From: Kitasatospora sp. NBC_01266
GTDB lineage: Bacteria > Actinomycetota > Actinomycetes > Streptomycetales > Streptomycetaceae
Reading direction: 5' to 3'
DNA: 64,000 nt
NCBI RefSeq assembly: GCF_036242395.1
Contig: NZ_CP108458.1
Location: forward strand, 3,100,001-3,164,000
Positions 49,418 through 56,287 of this stretch are shown piece by piece (position 1 is the stretch's first letter; every line of letters begins with the position of its first letter). The position numbers and the translations under genes were made by a program. A model generated the notes under the pieces. The model had not been told where the DNA came from. It saw nothing but the letters and a program-made list of their open reading frames with translations, and did no database searches.

Positions 49418-50233
49418 TCACGGCACCAGCTGCGCCGGCCGCCGGCCGCCGTCCCATGACGGCTCGGCGCCGAGGATGGCCAGCTCCAACTCCCGCAGCC
49501 ACGGCCCCGGTTCGGCGCCGAGCTCGGTGGCCAGCCGGCGGCGGATCCGCCGCAGCACACCGAGCGCGTCCACACTGCGCCCGCACCGGTGCAGCACCCG
49601 CACGTACTGCTCGCAGAACCGCTCGTTCAAGGGGTACTCGGTGGTCAACGCGGCCAGTTCGCCGAGCAGTTCGCTGTGCCGGCCGATCGCGAGACCGGCC
49701 TCGGTGCGCCGCTCGACCAGCGCGATCCGGCGGTCCTCCAGATAGCGCGCCTCGGCCTGCAGCCTGGGCCCGAAGTCGACGTCCAGCAGCACCGGCCCCC
49801 GCCACAGGCGGTCGGCCTCGCCCAGCAGCCGCTCGGCGGTGGCCGGATCGCCGAGTTCCAGTGCCCGCCCGCCCAGTTGCCCGAGCCGGTCGAACTCGGT
49901 CACGTCACAGGCCTGCGGCGGGGCGGCCAGCTGGTAGCCGCCGAAGGCGGTGCGCAGCAGGTCCTTGGCGCCGCCGTCCGGGTCGGCGGTGCCGGCCAGC
50001 GCCGCCACCAGCAGCCGGCGCAGTTGCAGGATGTAGGTCTGCAGCGTGCTGAGCGCGCTGGGCGGCGGGTGGCCGTCCCACAGCTCCTCCAGGATCACCG
50101 GGACCGGGACCACCTGGCCGGCCCGCACCGCCAGCAGCGCCAGCACGTTCCGGGGTTTGGGCGCGCTCGGCACCACCGAGGTGCCGAGCACGGTCACCTC
50201 CAGTGGGCCGAGTACGCCGATCCGCACGTTCAT
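49418..50233 (-). CDS. SARP-family transcriptional activator 1
   Basis: A 271-aa protein with an OmpR-type winged HTH (MNVRIGVLGPLEVTVLGTSV, LALLAVRAGQVVPVPVILEE) followed by a bacterial transcriptional activation domain (CDVTEFDRLGQLGGRALELG, DVDFGPRLQAEARYLEDRRI, LCTYPLNERFCEQYVRVLHR-like helices). This is the small DnrI/ActII-ORF4 type. It is downstream of PPTase2, 53 bp away, in the same transcript. Probable activator of the heptamer promoters. Confidence 0.9.
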   Translation of the reverse strand: MNVRIGVLGPLEVTVLGTSVVPSAPKPRNVLALLAVRAGQVVPVPVILEELWDGHPPPSALSTLQTYILQLRRLLVAALAGTADPDGGAKDLLRTAFGGYQLAAPPQACDVTEFDRLGQLGGRALELGDPATAERLLGEADRLWRGPVLLDVDFGPRLQAEARYLEDRRIALVERRTEAGLAIGRHSELLGELAALTTEYPLNERFCEQYVRVLHRCGRSVDALGVLRRIRRRLATELGAEPGPWLRELELAILGAEPSWDGGRRPAQLVP

Positions 50234-50286
50234 CTGGCCGCTCCTCTCGCAGGGTCGTCGGCTCCGGAGCCGGTCCGGCCGGGTCG

Positions 50287-51123
50287 TCAGCCCGCGCTGC
50301 CCGCCACCCGCAGCGCCCGCTGGATCGCCCCGAGCATCCGGGTGTCCAGCGTGGTGGCGGCCCGGGTGTCGCTGATCCGGCCCCGGCCCGCGTCGTGCAG
50401 GGCCAGCCCGGCCAGGTGGCGTTCGCCCACCCGCAGCGAGCGGAAGGACCAGGCCTCGCGGTCGGCCGGGGTGCCGTCGGCACGCCGCAGCCTGGGGGGC
50501 TCCTCGTCCACCTGGAACCCGAACTCCGTGAACGGAAAGTACATCCCCTGCCCAAGCGCCTTGGTATAGGCCTCCTTGAGCGTCCACTGCCGCACCAGCC
50601 GCTGGTTGCGCCGGGCCTCCTCGGTGGCCGCGAGCAGCCGCACCTCGTCCGGGGTGCACATCTGCTGCTCGCCGCCGCTGCCGTAGAGCGGGCGTTCGGC
50701 CCACTCGACGTCCACCCCGATCAGCCCCAGGGTGCTCAGTCCCACCAGCATCAGATCGCCGGTGTGGCTCAGGTTGAGGTCCACCTGGTCGCAGCCGCGC
50801 ACGTAGAGCCGCCCGGTCAGCGCGTAGCCGAACTCCAGCTCCTGCGGCGGCACGCCGACCGCGCGGGCGGCCAGGTGCTTGAGCAGCGCCCGGGTGGCCA
50901 GGAAGCGGTCGGCGGTCCGGCGGCCGCTGCGGGCCTGGTACTTCTCCCACTCCCGGCCCAGCAGCGCGCGCAGTTCGGCCTCGCCGGGCAGCGCGGCCAG
51001 CCACTCGGTGATCGAGCCGTAGGCGAGTGCCACCCCGTGCTCGCGCAGGTCCCGGTCCAGTTGCCGCCACGGCCCGGCGGGCCCGGCGACGGCCCGGGGT
51101 TCGAGCGGCCTGGTGGTGTTCAC
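50287..51123 (-). CDS. Sfp-type 4'-phosphopantetheinyl transferase (2)
   Basis: A 278-aa protein. Motifs: NLSHTGDLMLVGLSTLGLIG, GVDVEWAERPL and RQWTLKEAYTKALGQGM. It is related to the 47786 protein, so the cluster has two. GTG start overlaps the stop of the acyl-CoA-dehydrogenase-like gene (GTGA), so it is coupled. By position it may serve the second ACP (53148). Confidence 0.85.
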   Translation of the reverse strand: MNTTRPLEPRAVAGPAGPWRQLDRDLREHGVALAYGSITEWLAALPGEAELRALLGREWEKYQARSGRRTADRFLATRALLKHLAARAVGVPPQELEFGYALTGRLYVRGCDQVDLNLSHTGDLMLVGLSTLGLIGVDVEWAERPLYGSGGEQQMCTPDEVRLLAATEEARRNQRLVRQWTLKEAYTKALGQGMYFPFTEFGFQVDEEPPRLRRADGTPADREAWSFRSLRVGERHLAGLALHDAGRGRISDTRAATTLDTRMLGAIQRALRVAGSAG

Positions 51124-52988
51124 GCGAGCTCGAGGTCGTAGAGGTCCAGCGAGCGGTTCTCGGCGCTGCGGCGCAGCACCTCGGCGCAGAGGCCGACCTC
51201 GACGTCCGGCGGCAGCGCCGGGGTGCGCCTGCCGAGCCGGCGCAGCAACCGGTCCAGCGCCAGCGCCAGCCACTGCGGCCGGGCGCTGAACGCCTCGTGC
51301 TGCGGATCGGCGTTCAGCTGGACGCCCAGGCAGCAGATCGCGGCGATCGCCAGCGCGTACCGGTCGGTGAGCGGGAAGGAGCGCACCGAGGCGGCGAACT
51401 CGCGGTCGTCCTCCGGCAGTTCGAGCGCGGCCCGGCGGATCTCGGCGAGTTCGTCGACCAGCAACGCGCTCTGCTCGCACAGCAGTTCACCAAGCTCGCC
51501 CAACTCGCCCGGCTCCCCCGGCCCGCCCGGCCCGCCCGAGGCCCGCGCGGCGATCGTGCGGGCCGCCTCGGTGGCGTAGGCGGCCAGGCCGTCCTGGCCG
51601 CCGAAGCTGGCCAGCCGCTCGGAGTCGATCGGCGGCACCGGTCCGTACGGGGTGAACAGGCTTCCGGGCGCGGCCCGTTCGGCGCTCCACTCGGCCGCCG
51701 CGATGCCTGGCAGGCAGGGTGCGATGGTGGCCTGGCACATCGCGGTGCTGACGTGCCCGAAGGTGATCATGGCCAGGTCGCGGACGTGCTTCTGGAAGAT
51801 CGCGTGGTCGCCGTTGCGGGCGTGGAAGGCGTCGCCCATCACCACCGAGAGGTGGTAGAGCGCCTCGCCGGCCAGCTTGGGCACCAGGTACTTGCCCACC
51901 GCGGAGAGCACGTTGGACTGCTCGGGGATCAGGTGCAGCGCCCGGGTCGCGGCGAGCGTGAGGCTGTCGCAGATCAGCAGGTCGACGAAGGTCCCGGCGA
52001 GCGCGTTGCGGGCCATCGGCACCGCGGTCACCGGGCGGCTGAAGGCCCGCTGGTCGACCGCGAACCGGGTGGCGGTGCGCAGCGCGGTGTCGGCCAGGCC
52101 CACGCACATGGCCGGCACCGTCGCGTGGATCACCGGGAAGGCGCGCAGGCCGAGTTCCACGCCGCGCCCCCACTCCCCCAGCAGCGCGTCGTCGGCCAGC
52201 GGGGCGTCCGCGAACTCCAGCCCGCAGATCCGCAGGCCGCGCACCGCGTCGGTGCGGTGCCGGCCCAGTCGGCGCACCCGCTCGGCGGGCAGCTCGGCCA
52301 TCGGGACCAGCAGCAGCGAGTGCGTGCCACTCACGCCGGCCTCACTGCCCTCGTCGCCCGGCGGGCCGTCCGGGCCGTCCGGGCCGTCCGGGGCATCGGC
52401 GCCGCTGCGCGCGAAGGCGATCAGCAGGTCGGCCGCCTCAGCGTTGTTGACGGCGGCCTTGCGGCCGGCGATCGCCAGGCCGGTGGCGGTGCGGGCGGCC
52501 CGGAACTCGTCGTTGACGAAGTCGTTGCCGTGCGCCAGTTGCTGGAAGGCGATGGTGGCCAGGCCGCCGTCCAGCAGGGTCTCGGCCGTGCGGCGGCGCT
52601 GGTCAGCGTCGCCGTTCAGCCAGACCACCATGGAGCCCATGAAGGAGGTCAGCGCGGTGCCCATCGCGAGCGTCACGTCGCGGCGGAACAGCGGGCGCAT
52701 CAGTAGGCCCAGTCCGTCCAACCCGACCAGCCGGCCGCCCAGTTCGGCGGGCACGAACTCGGCGTTCAGGTCCAGTCGCGCATAGCGCCGCACCCCCTCG
52801 GCCGACAGCTCGCCCTCGTCGTCGGCGGCCAGCAGCGCACCGAAGCCGACCGGGTTGTTGCGGTCCCAGGGATCGCCGAAGCCCTCCTCGATCTCGGCCA
52901 GCCGCGCCCGCAGCAGCGTGCGGCGGGCGGCGCGGGCGGTGTGCGTGCCATCGGCCGTCGGGTCGACCCGTCCCAGCAGATCCGTCAC
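51120..52988 (-). CDS. Acyl-CoA dehydrogenase-like flavoprotein
   Basis: A 622-aa protein related to acyl-CoA dehydrogenases/oxidases. Recognisable parts are YARLDLNAEFVPAELGGRLV (start of the helical N-domain), TIAFQQLAHGNDFVNDEF, the beta domain SLLLVPMAELPAERVRRLGR and the C-terminal helices YLVPKLAGEALYHLSVVMGD. A GPDGPDGPDG loop and GELGELGEL repeat come from 9-bp tandem DNA. The catalytic base cannot be fixed by eye. It follows ACP2 by 159 bp and precedes PPTase2; it may act on an acyl chain held on that ACP (inference). GTG 52988 with GGGGG upstream. Confidence 0.75.
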   Translation of the reverse strand: MTDLLGRVDPTADGTHTARAARRTLLRARLAEIEEGFGDPWDRNNPVGFGALLAADDEGELSAEGVRRYARLDLNAEFVPAELGGRLVGLDGLGLLMRPLFRRDVTLAMGTALTSFMGSMVVWLNGDADQRRRTAETLLDGGLATIAFQQLAHGNDFVNDEFRAARTATGLAIAGRKAAVNNAEAADLLIAFARSGADAPDGPDGPDGPPGDEGSEAGVSGTHSLLLVPMAELPAERVRRLGRHRTDAVRGLRICGLEFADAPLADDALLGEWGRGVELGLRAFPVIHATVPAMCVGLADTALRTATRFAVDQRAFSRPVTAVPMARNALAGTFVDLLICDSLTLAATRALHLIPEQSNVLSAVGKYLVPKLAGEALYHLSVVMGDAFHARNGDHAIFQKHVRDLAMITFGHVSTAMCQATIAPCLPGIAAAEWSAERAAPGSLFTPYGPVPPIDSERLASFGGQDGLAAYATEAARTIAARASGGPGGPGEPGELGELGELLCEQSALLVDELAEIRRAALELPEDDREFAASVRSFPLTDRYALAIAAICCLGVQLNADPQHEAFSARPQWLALALDRLLRRLGRRTPALPPDVEVGLCAEVLRRSAENRSLDLYDLELA

Positions 52989-53076
52989 GGCTACCCCCAG
53001 CTCCTCGGTTTTCCAGCCCAAGCCGGTACGGACCGCGCACGGTCCTCGCACCGGTACCTGGGGTCAGGATGGCGCC

Positions 53077-53109
53077 AGGGTGCGGAGGGCGGCTTCAGCA
53101 GGCCTTGAG
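53077..53109 (-). promoter_or_regulatory. Weaker SARP-type heptamer pair upstream of the dehydrogenase-like gene
   Basis: On the minus strand CTCAAGG (53109-53103) and CTGAAGC (53098-53092) are 11 bp apart, and 8 nt later GCACCCT (53083-53077) could be the -10. The core bases depart from TCRAGC in the second heptamer. Confidence 0.4.
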
Positions 53110-53147
53110 GAGCGGTCGGGCAGCCGGTGGACACCCGCGATGGACAG

Positions 53148-53423
53148 TCAGGCCGAGTGGCTGCTCCAGCCGAAGAGCGTGCCGATCATCTCCAGCAGCA
53201 TCCGCGGCGTCTCGGCCTCCACCACCAACTCCTCCGGGACCACGATCCGGTAGGTCCTGGCCAGCACCCCGACCGCCTGGAGCACCGCGAGCGAGTCCAG
53301 GCCCAGCTCGTAGAAGCTTTCGTCGAGCTGTTCCTCGCTCAGCTCGGTGCAGGCGTCCTCGCCGCCGCAGGCGGCCAGGATCCGCGCCAGCTCGGCCAGT
53401 CCCACCTGCGGTGTCGGCGGCAT
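53148..53423 (-). CDS. Second acyl carrier protein
   Basis: 91 aa, phosphopantetheine Ser44 in FYELGLDSLAVLQAVGVLA. Similar in plan to the minimal-PKS ACP but with a different body. It sits between an acyltransferase and an acyl-CoA-dehydrogenase-like gene, suggesting a dedicated starter-unit or side-chain carrier. CGAGAGGAAGG lies upstream of ATG 53423. Confidence 0.9.
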   Translation of the reverse strand: MPPTPQVGLAELARILAACGGEDACTELSEEQLDESFYELGLDSLAVLQAVGVLARTYRIVVPEELVVEAETPRMLLEMIGTLFGWSSHSA

Positions 53424-53459
53424 GCCGGCCTTCCTCTCGGGTTTCGGGGCACCGGCCGG

Positions 53460-54737
53460 TCAGCCCAGCCGGTGAATGGCGTCGAGGTCGAGGTCCTGCC
53501 CGGCGGTCCACAGTCGCGCCGCCGCCTCCAGCACGCTGCGCCGGTCGTGCGCCGCGTTGCGGGGCCGGGCGCTGAGCATCGCGACCGCCTGGCTCGGACC
53601 CTGGAGGAAGGCGGGGTGGCGGCGGATCAGGCTGTACAGCCCCTGACCCGGACCGGCCTCCAGGCAGAGGTGCCCGCCGGAGGCGAAGAGCGTGTCGAAG
53701 GTGGCCCGCAGCTGCACCGGGCGGGTCGGCTGGCGGGCCCAGAAGCCCGGATCCACCGCCTCGCCCGGCGCCATCAGCGCCGCCGTCGAGGCGGAGAGCA
53801 CCGGGATGGCCGGCGGCAGCAGCGCCACCCGCTCGAAGGCCCGGGCCGCCTCGGCGCAGGCCGCCGCGACCACCGGGCTGTGGTACGCGACGCTGGCCCG
53901 CACCGGCATGCAGCTCAACTGGGCCGCCCGCAGCGCCTCGGCGGCCCGGACCAGGCCCTGCCTGGTCCCGGAGATCACCGTCTGGTTGGCGCTGTTCACC
54001 GCCGCCACCGCGACGTCCGGCGGCAGGTGCGGCGCCACCTGGTCGGCGCCGGCCGCCACCGCCACCATCCCGCCGGCCGGCGCCTGGGCCAGCCGCTCGG
54101 CCTGCGCGCCGACCACCTCGACGGCGGCCGGCAGGCTGAGCACGCCCGCCAGGGTGGCCGCCGCGTGCTCGCCGATGCCCTGGCCGAGCAGCAGGCCGGG
54201 GCGGATGCCCCAGCTGCCGAGCAGCCGGCCGAGCGCCAGGTCGAGGGCGAAGATCAGCGGCAGCGCGCGCTCGACGTGGTCGATCGGCAGCCGCGGGTTC
54301 TCGGCCAGCCAGTCGTCGCGGACCCGCTCGCCGACCGGGCCGAGCAGCGCGAAGACCTCGTCCACCGCCTCGGTGAAGAGCTGCTCGTGGCCGTAGAGGC
54401 CGAGCGCCATCCGCGGGTGCTGGGCGCCCTGCCCGGGCAGCAGCACGGCCACCGGGCGCGGCCGCTCGACCTCGCCGCGGAACGCGCCCGGCGCCTGCGC
54501 GTCCAGCGCGGCCAGCGCCTCCTGCGGGTCGGCGGCCACCAGCGCGCCGCGGGCCGGGCCGGGCCCGGCGCTGCCCCAGGCGTCGGCCACCCCGGCGAAG
54601 CCGGCCTCACCGCGCGCCTTGATCCAGCGGCGCAGGCTGACCCGCAGCGCGGCCTCGTCCTGCGCGCAGCCCGCCGACCAGACCAGCAGCCGGACCGGCT
54701 GTGGCGTCCGGCGCGGAGAACCGACGGTACGCAGCAT
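53460..54737 (-). CDS. Acyltransferase homologue lacking the catalytic Ser
   Basis: A 425-aa AT-fold protein. A KS-AT-linker-like N-terminus (PQPVRLLVWSAGCAQDEAAL, about 90 aa) precedes VAVLLPGQGAQHPRMALGLY. At the nucleophile elbow, where ATs have GHSxGE, it reads LLLGQGIGEHAA: Gln186-Gly187. The second catalytic residue His286 is kept in SVAYHSPVVAA, and AVNSANQTVISG and EAGPGQGL are normal. With no Ser it should not form an acyl-enzyme, so it may be a structural or ACP-binding protein, or use a different mechanism. Compare the intact AT at 62398. ATG 54737 has GGAGG upstream. Confidence 0.85.
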   Translation of the reverse strand: MLRTVGSPRRTPQPVRLLVWSAGCAQDEAALRVSLRRWIKARGEAGFAGVADAWGSAGPGPARGALVAADPQEALAALDAQAPGAFRGEVERPRPVAVLLPGQGAQHPRMALGLYGHEQLFTEAVDEVFALLGPVGERVRDDWLAENPRLPIDHVERALPLIFALDLALGRLLGSWGIRPGLLLGQGIGEHAAATLAGVLSLPAAVEVVGAQAERLAQAPAGGMVAVAAGADQVAPHLPPDVAVAAVNSANQTVISGTRQGLVRAAEALRAAQLSCMPVRASVAYHSPVVAAACAEAARAFERVALLPPAIPVLSASTAALMAPGEAVDPGFWARQPTRPVQLRATFDTLFASGGHLCLEAGPGQGLYSLIRRHPAFLQGPSQAVAMLSARPRNAAHDRRSVLEAAARLWTAGQDLDLDAIHRLG

Positions 54738-54830
54738 GGGTGCCTCCTCTCCTCTCCCTGCGCTGGGGGACGCGGGGCTGGGCCTCGGGGGGTGGGACTT
54801 CACCAGGGTCGGTCGCCGAACGGCCGCCTG

Positions 54831-54857
54831 CCCCGGCCCACCACGGGTGGGCCGGGG
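54831..54857. terminator. Hairpin between SARP2 and the acyltransferase homologue
   Basis: A perfect 12-bp stem ccccggcccacc/ggtgggccgggg with 3-nt loop acg. It would end the SARP2 transcript (minus strand). Confidence 0.8.
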
Positions 54858-54907
54858 ACTCGGGCCGTGCCGGAAAAGCACTTGGCCAGAAGATAACTGA
54901 CGTCTCG

Positions 54908-55726
54908 TCAGACAACCATCCGGCCGGTTCTGGCACGATCCTGGCGGACCGGCGTCTCCAGGGCCGGATCGGAGGAGAGGATGGCCCGCTGGAGCTGCTG
55001 CAGCCGCGGCGAGGGTTCCAGGCCGAACTCGTTGACCAGGGCGCTGCGCAGCCGCTTGAAGACGTCCAGCGCGTGCCACTGCCGTCCCGAACGGTAGAGC
55101 GCGATCATGTGCTGGGCGTGCAGGTTCTCGTGCCAGGGGTGCTGCACGGTGAGCACCGCGAGCTCGCTGAGCAGCTTCTGGTGCCGGCCCAGCCGCAGGT
55201 CGGCGTCGATCCGCCGCTCCAGCACCCCGAGCCTGCTCTCCTCCAGGCGCATCACCTCGATCGCCAGCCGCGCGCCGGGCTGCACGTCGACCAGCATCGG
55301 ACCGCGCCACTGCGCCAGCGCGGCGGCCAGCAGCCGGGAGGCGGCCTCGTCGTCGCGGGCGTCCAGCGCCTGCTGGCCGGCGGTGGCCAGCCGCTCGTAG
55401 GACTGGACGTCGAGTTCCTCGGGCCGGATGTCCAGCACGTAGCCGTTGTACTGGGTGCGCAGGACGTCCTTGGCGCAGCGCGTCGGGTCGGCGCTCAACG
55501 CGCTGTCCAGGCGCCTGCGCAGTTGCAGGATGTAGGTCTGCAGGGTGGTCGGCGCGCTCCGCGGCGGCTCGGCGCCCCACAGCTCGTCCATCAGTACGCC
55601 GGCCGGCACGATCCGCCCGGACCAGAGCGCGAGCAGCGCGAGGACCTGGCGGGGCTTGCCGGCGGTGGGCACGATGGACTCGTCGCACTCCGTGGCCTCC
55701 AACGGGCCGAGAATCTTGATCTCCAC
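54908..55726 (-). CDS. SARP-family transcriptional activator 2
   Basis: A 272-aa winged-HTH plus BTAD protein: MEIKILGPLEATECDESIVP, VLALLALWSGRIVPAGVLMD, ELWGAEPPRSAPTTLQTYIL, then BTAD helices YERLATAGQQALDARDDEAA and PWHENLHAQHMIALYRSGRQ. Related to SARP1. It is divergent from the RiPP precursor gene and ends at a stem-loop. One of the two SARPs is likely to control the heptamer promoters. Confidence 0.9.
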   Translation of the reverse strand: MEIKILGPLEATECDESIVPTAGKPRQVLALLALWSGRIVPAGVLMDELWGAEPPRSAPTTLQTYILQLRRRLDSALSADPTRCAKDVLRTQYNGYVLDIRPEELDVQSYERLATAGQQALDARDDEAASRLLAAALAQWRGPMLVDVQPGARLAIEVMRLEESRLGVLERRIDADLRLGRHQKLLSELAVLTVQHPWHENLHAQHMIALYRSGRQWHALDVFKRLRSALVNEFGLEPSPRLQQLQRAILSSDPALETPVRQDRARTGRMVV

Positions 55727-56053
55727 AGGATTGTCTCTCCCCCAACCGTCAGCGGGAGCCCTGGGATCCGCGGCCCCGGTCCTGCGGGCCGGTGCAGCGG
55801 GCCGATACGGCGGATCACAGCGCCTGAACGTTCATCAGGATGACGAATTCGCAGGCCAGTTGCCCAGTGCGCGGGTCATGACGGCGGCATGAGGAAGCAC
55901 CCGGTCAACCCGTGAATTTCTCACAGTAGGGGGGTGAGCCGACCACTGGCGGGGCGCGTAGGGGTACCCCCAGAATTCTGGTCACGGCCCGCTCGGGCCA
56001 CGCACCACCCAGCCTTGACCGCAGAGTCTTGACAGCAGAGTGGAGTGCACCCC
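55727..56053. promoter_or_regulatory. Divergent control region of SARP2 and the TOMM operon
   Basis: 327 bp containing several palindromes: TGAACGTTCA (55825-55834), ggggtacccc (55961-55970) and ccagaattctgg (55970-55981, joined to the previous), plus a 14-bp tandem repeat cttgaccgcagagt / cttgacagcagagt (56014-56027, 56028-56041) just before the precursor ribosome site tggag. No SARP-type 11-bp heptamers were found, so this operon may have a different control. Confidence 0.55.
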
Positions 56054-56287
56054 ATGGACAAGATCAGCTCCAACGCCGATTTCAGAACGCTGTTCACCGC
56101 CTACCTGCCGGCACACAGCAGCAAGGAAACCACGCTGGAACTGACCATCGACGCCCTGGACGGCTGGCACGTCCTGGACGGATCGGCGATGACCCTGTGC
56201 GCCGGCCTCTGCGCGGCGCCCGCCCCGGAACCGCGCGGGCCGCTCGACCTGCGCACCCCGGCGGCCCTCGGCTTCGCCGCGGCATGA
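56054..56287 (+). CDS. Candidate RiPP (azole/TOMM) precursor peptide
   Basis: 77 aa. MDKISSNADFRTLFTAYLPA through LELTIDALDGWHVLDGSA has the acidic, hydrophobic-rich look of a leader. The C-terminal part (from about residue 45) is MTLCAGLCAAPAPEPRGPLD plus LRTPAALGFAAA, with Cys49 and Cys53 as prime azoline sites and Ser44, Thr47, Thr68 as others. Its stop overlaps the start of the cyclodehydratase (ATGA). tggag lies 8 nt before ATG 56054. The cleavage site and core boundary are not evident. It could instead be a short adaptor protein rather than a substrate. Confidence 0.6.
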   Translation: MDKISSNADFRTLFTAYLPAHSSKETTLELTIDALDGWHVLDGSAMTLCAGLCAAPAPEPRGPLDLRTPAALGFAAA

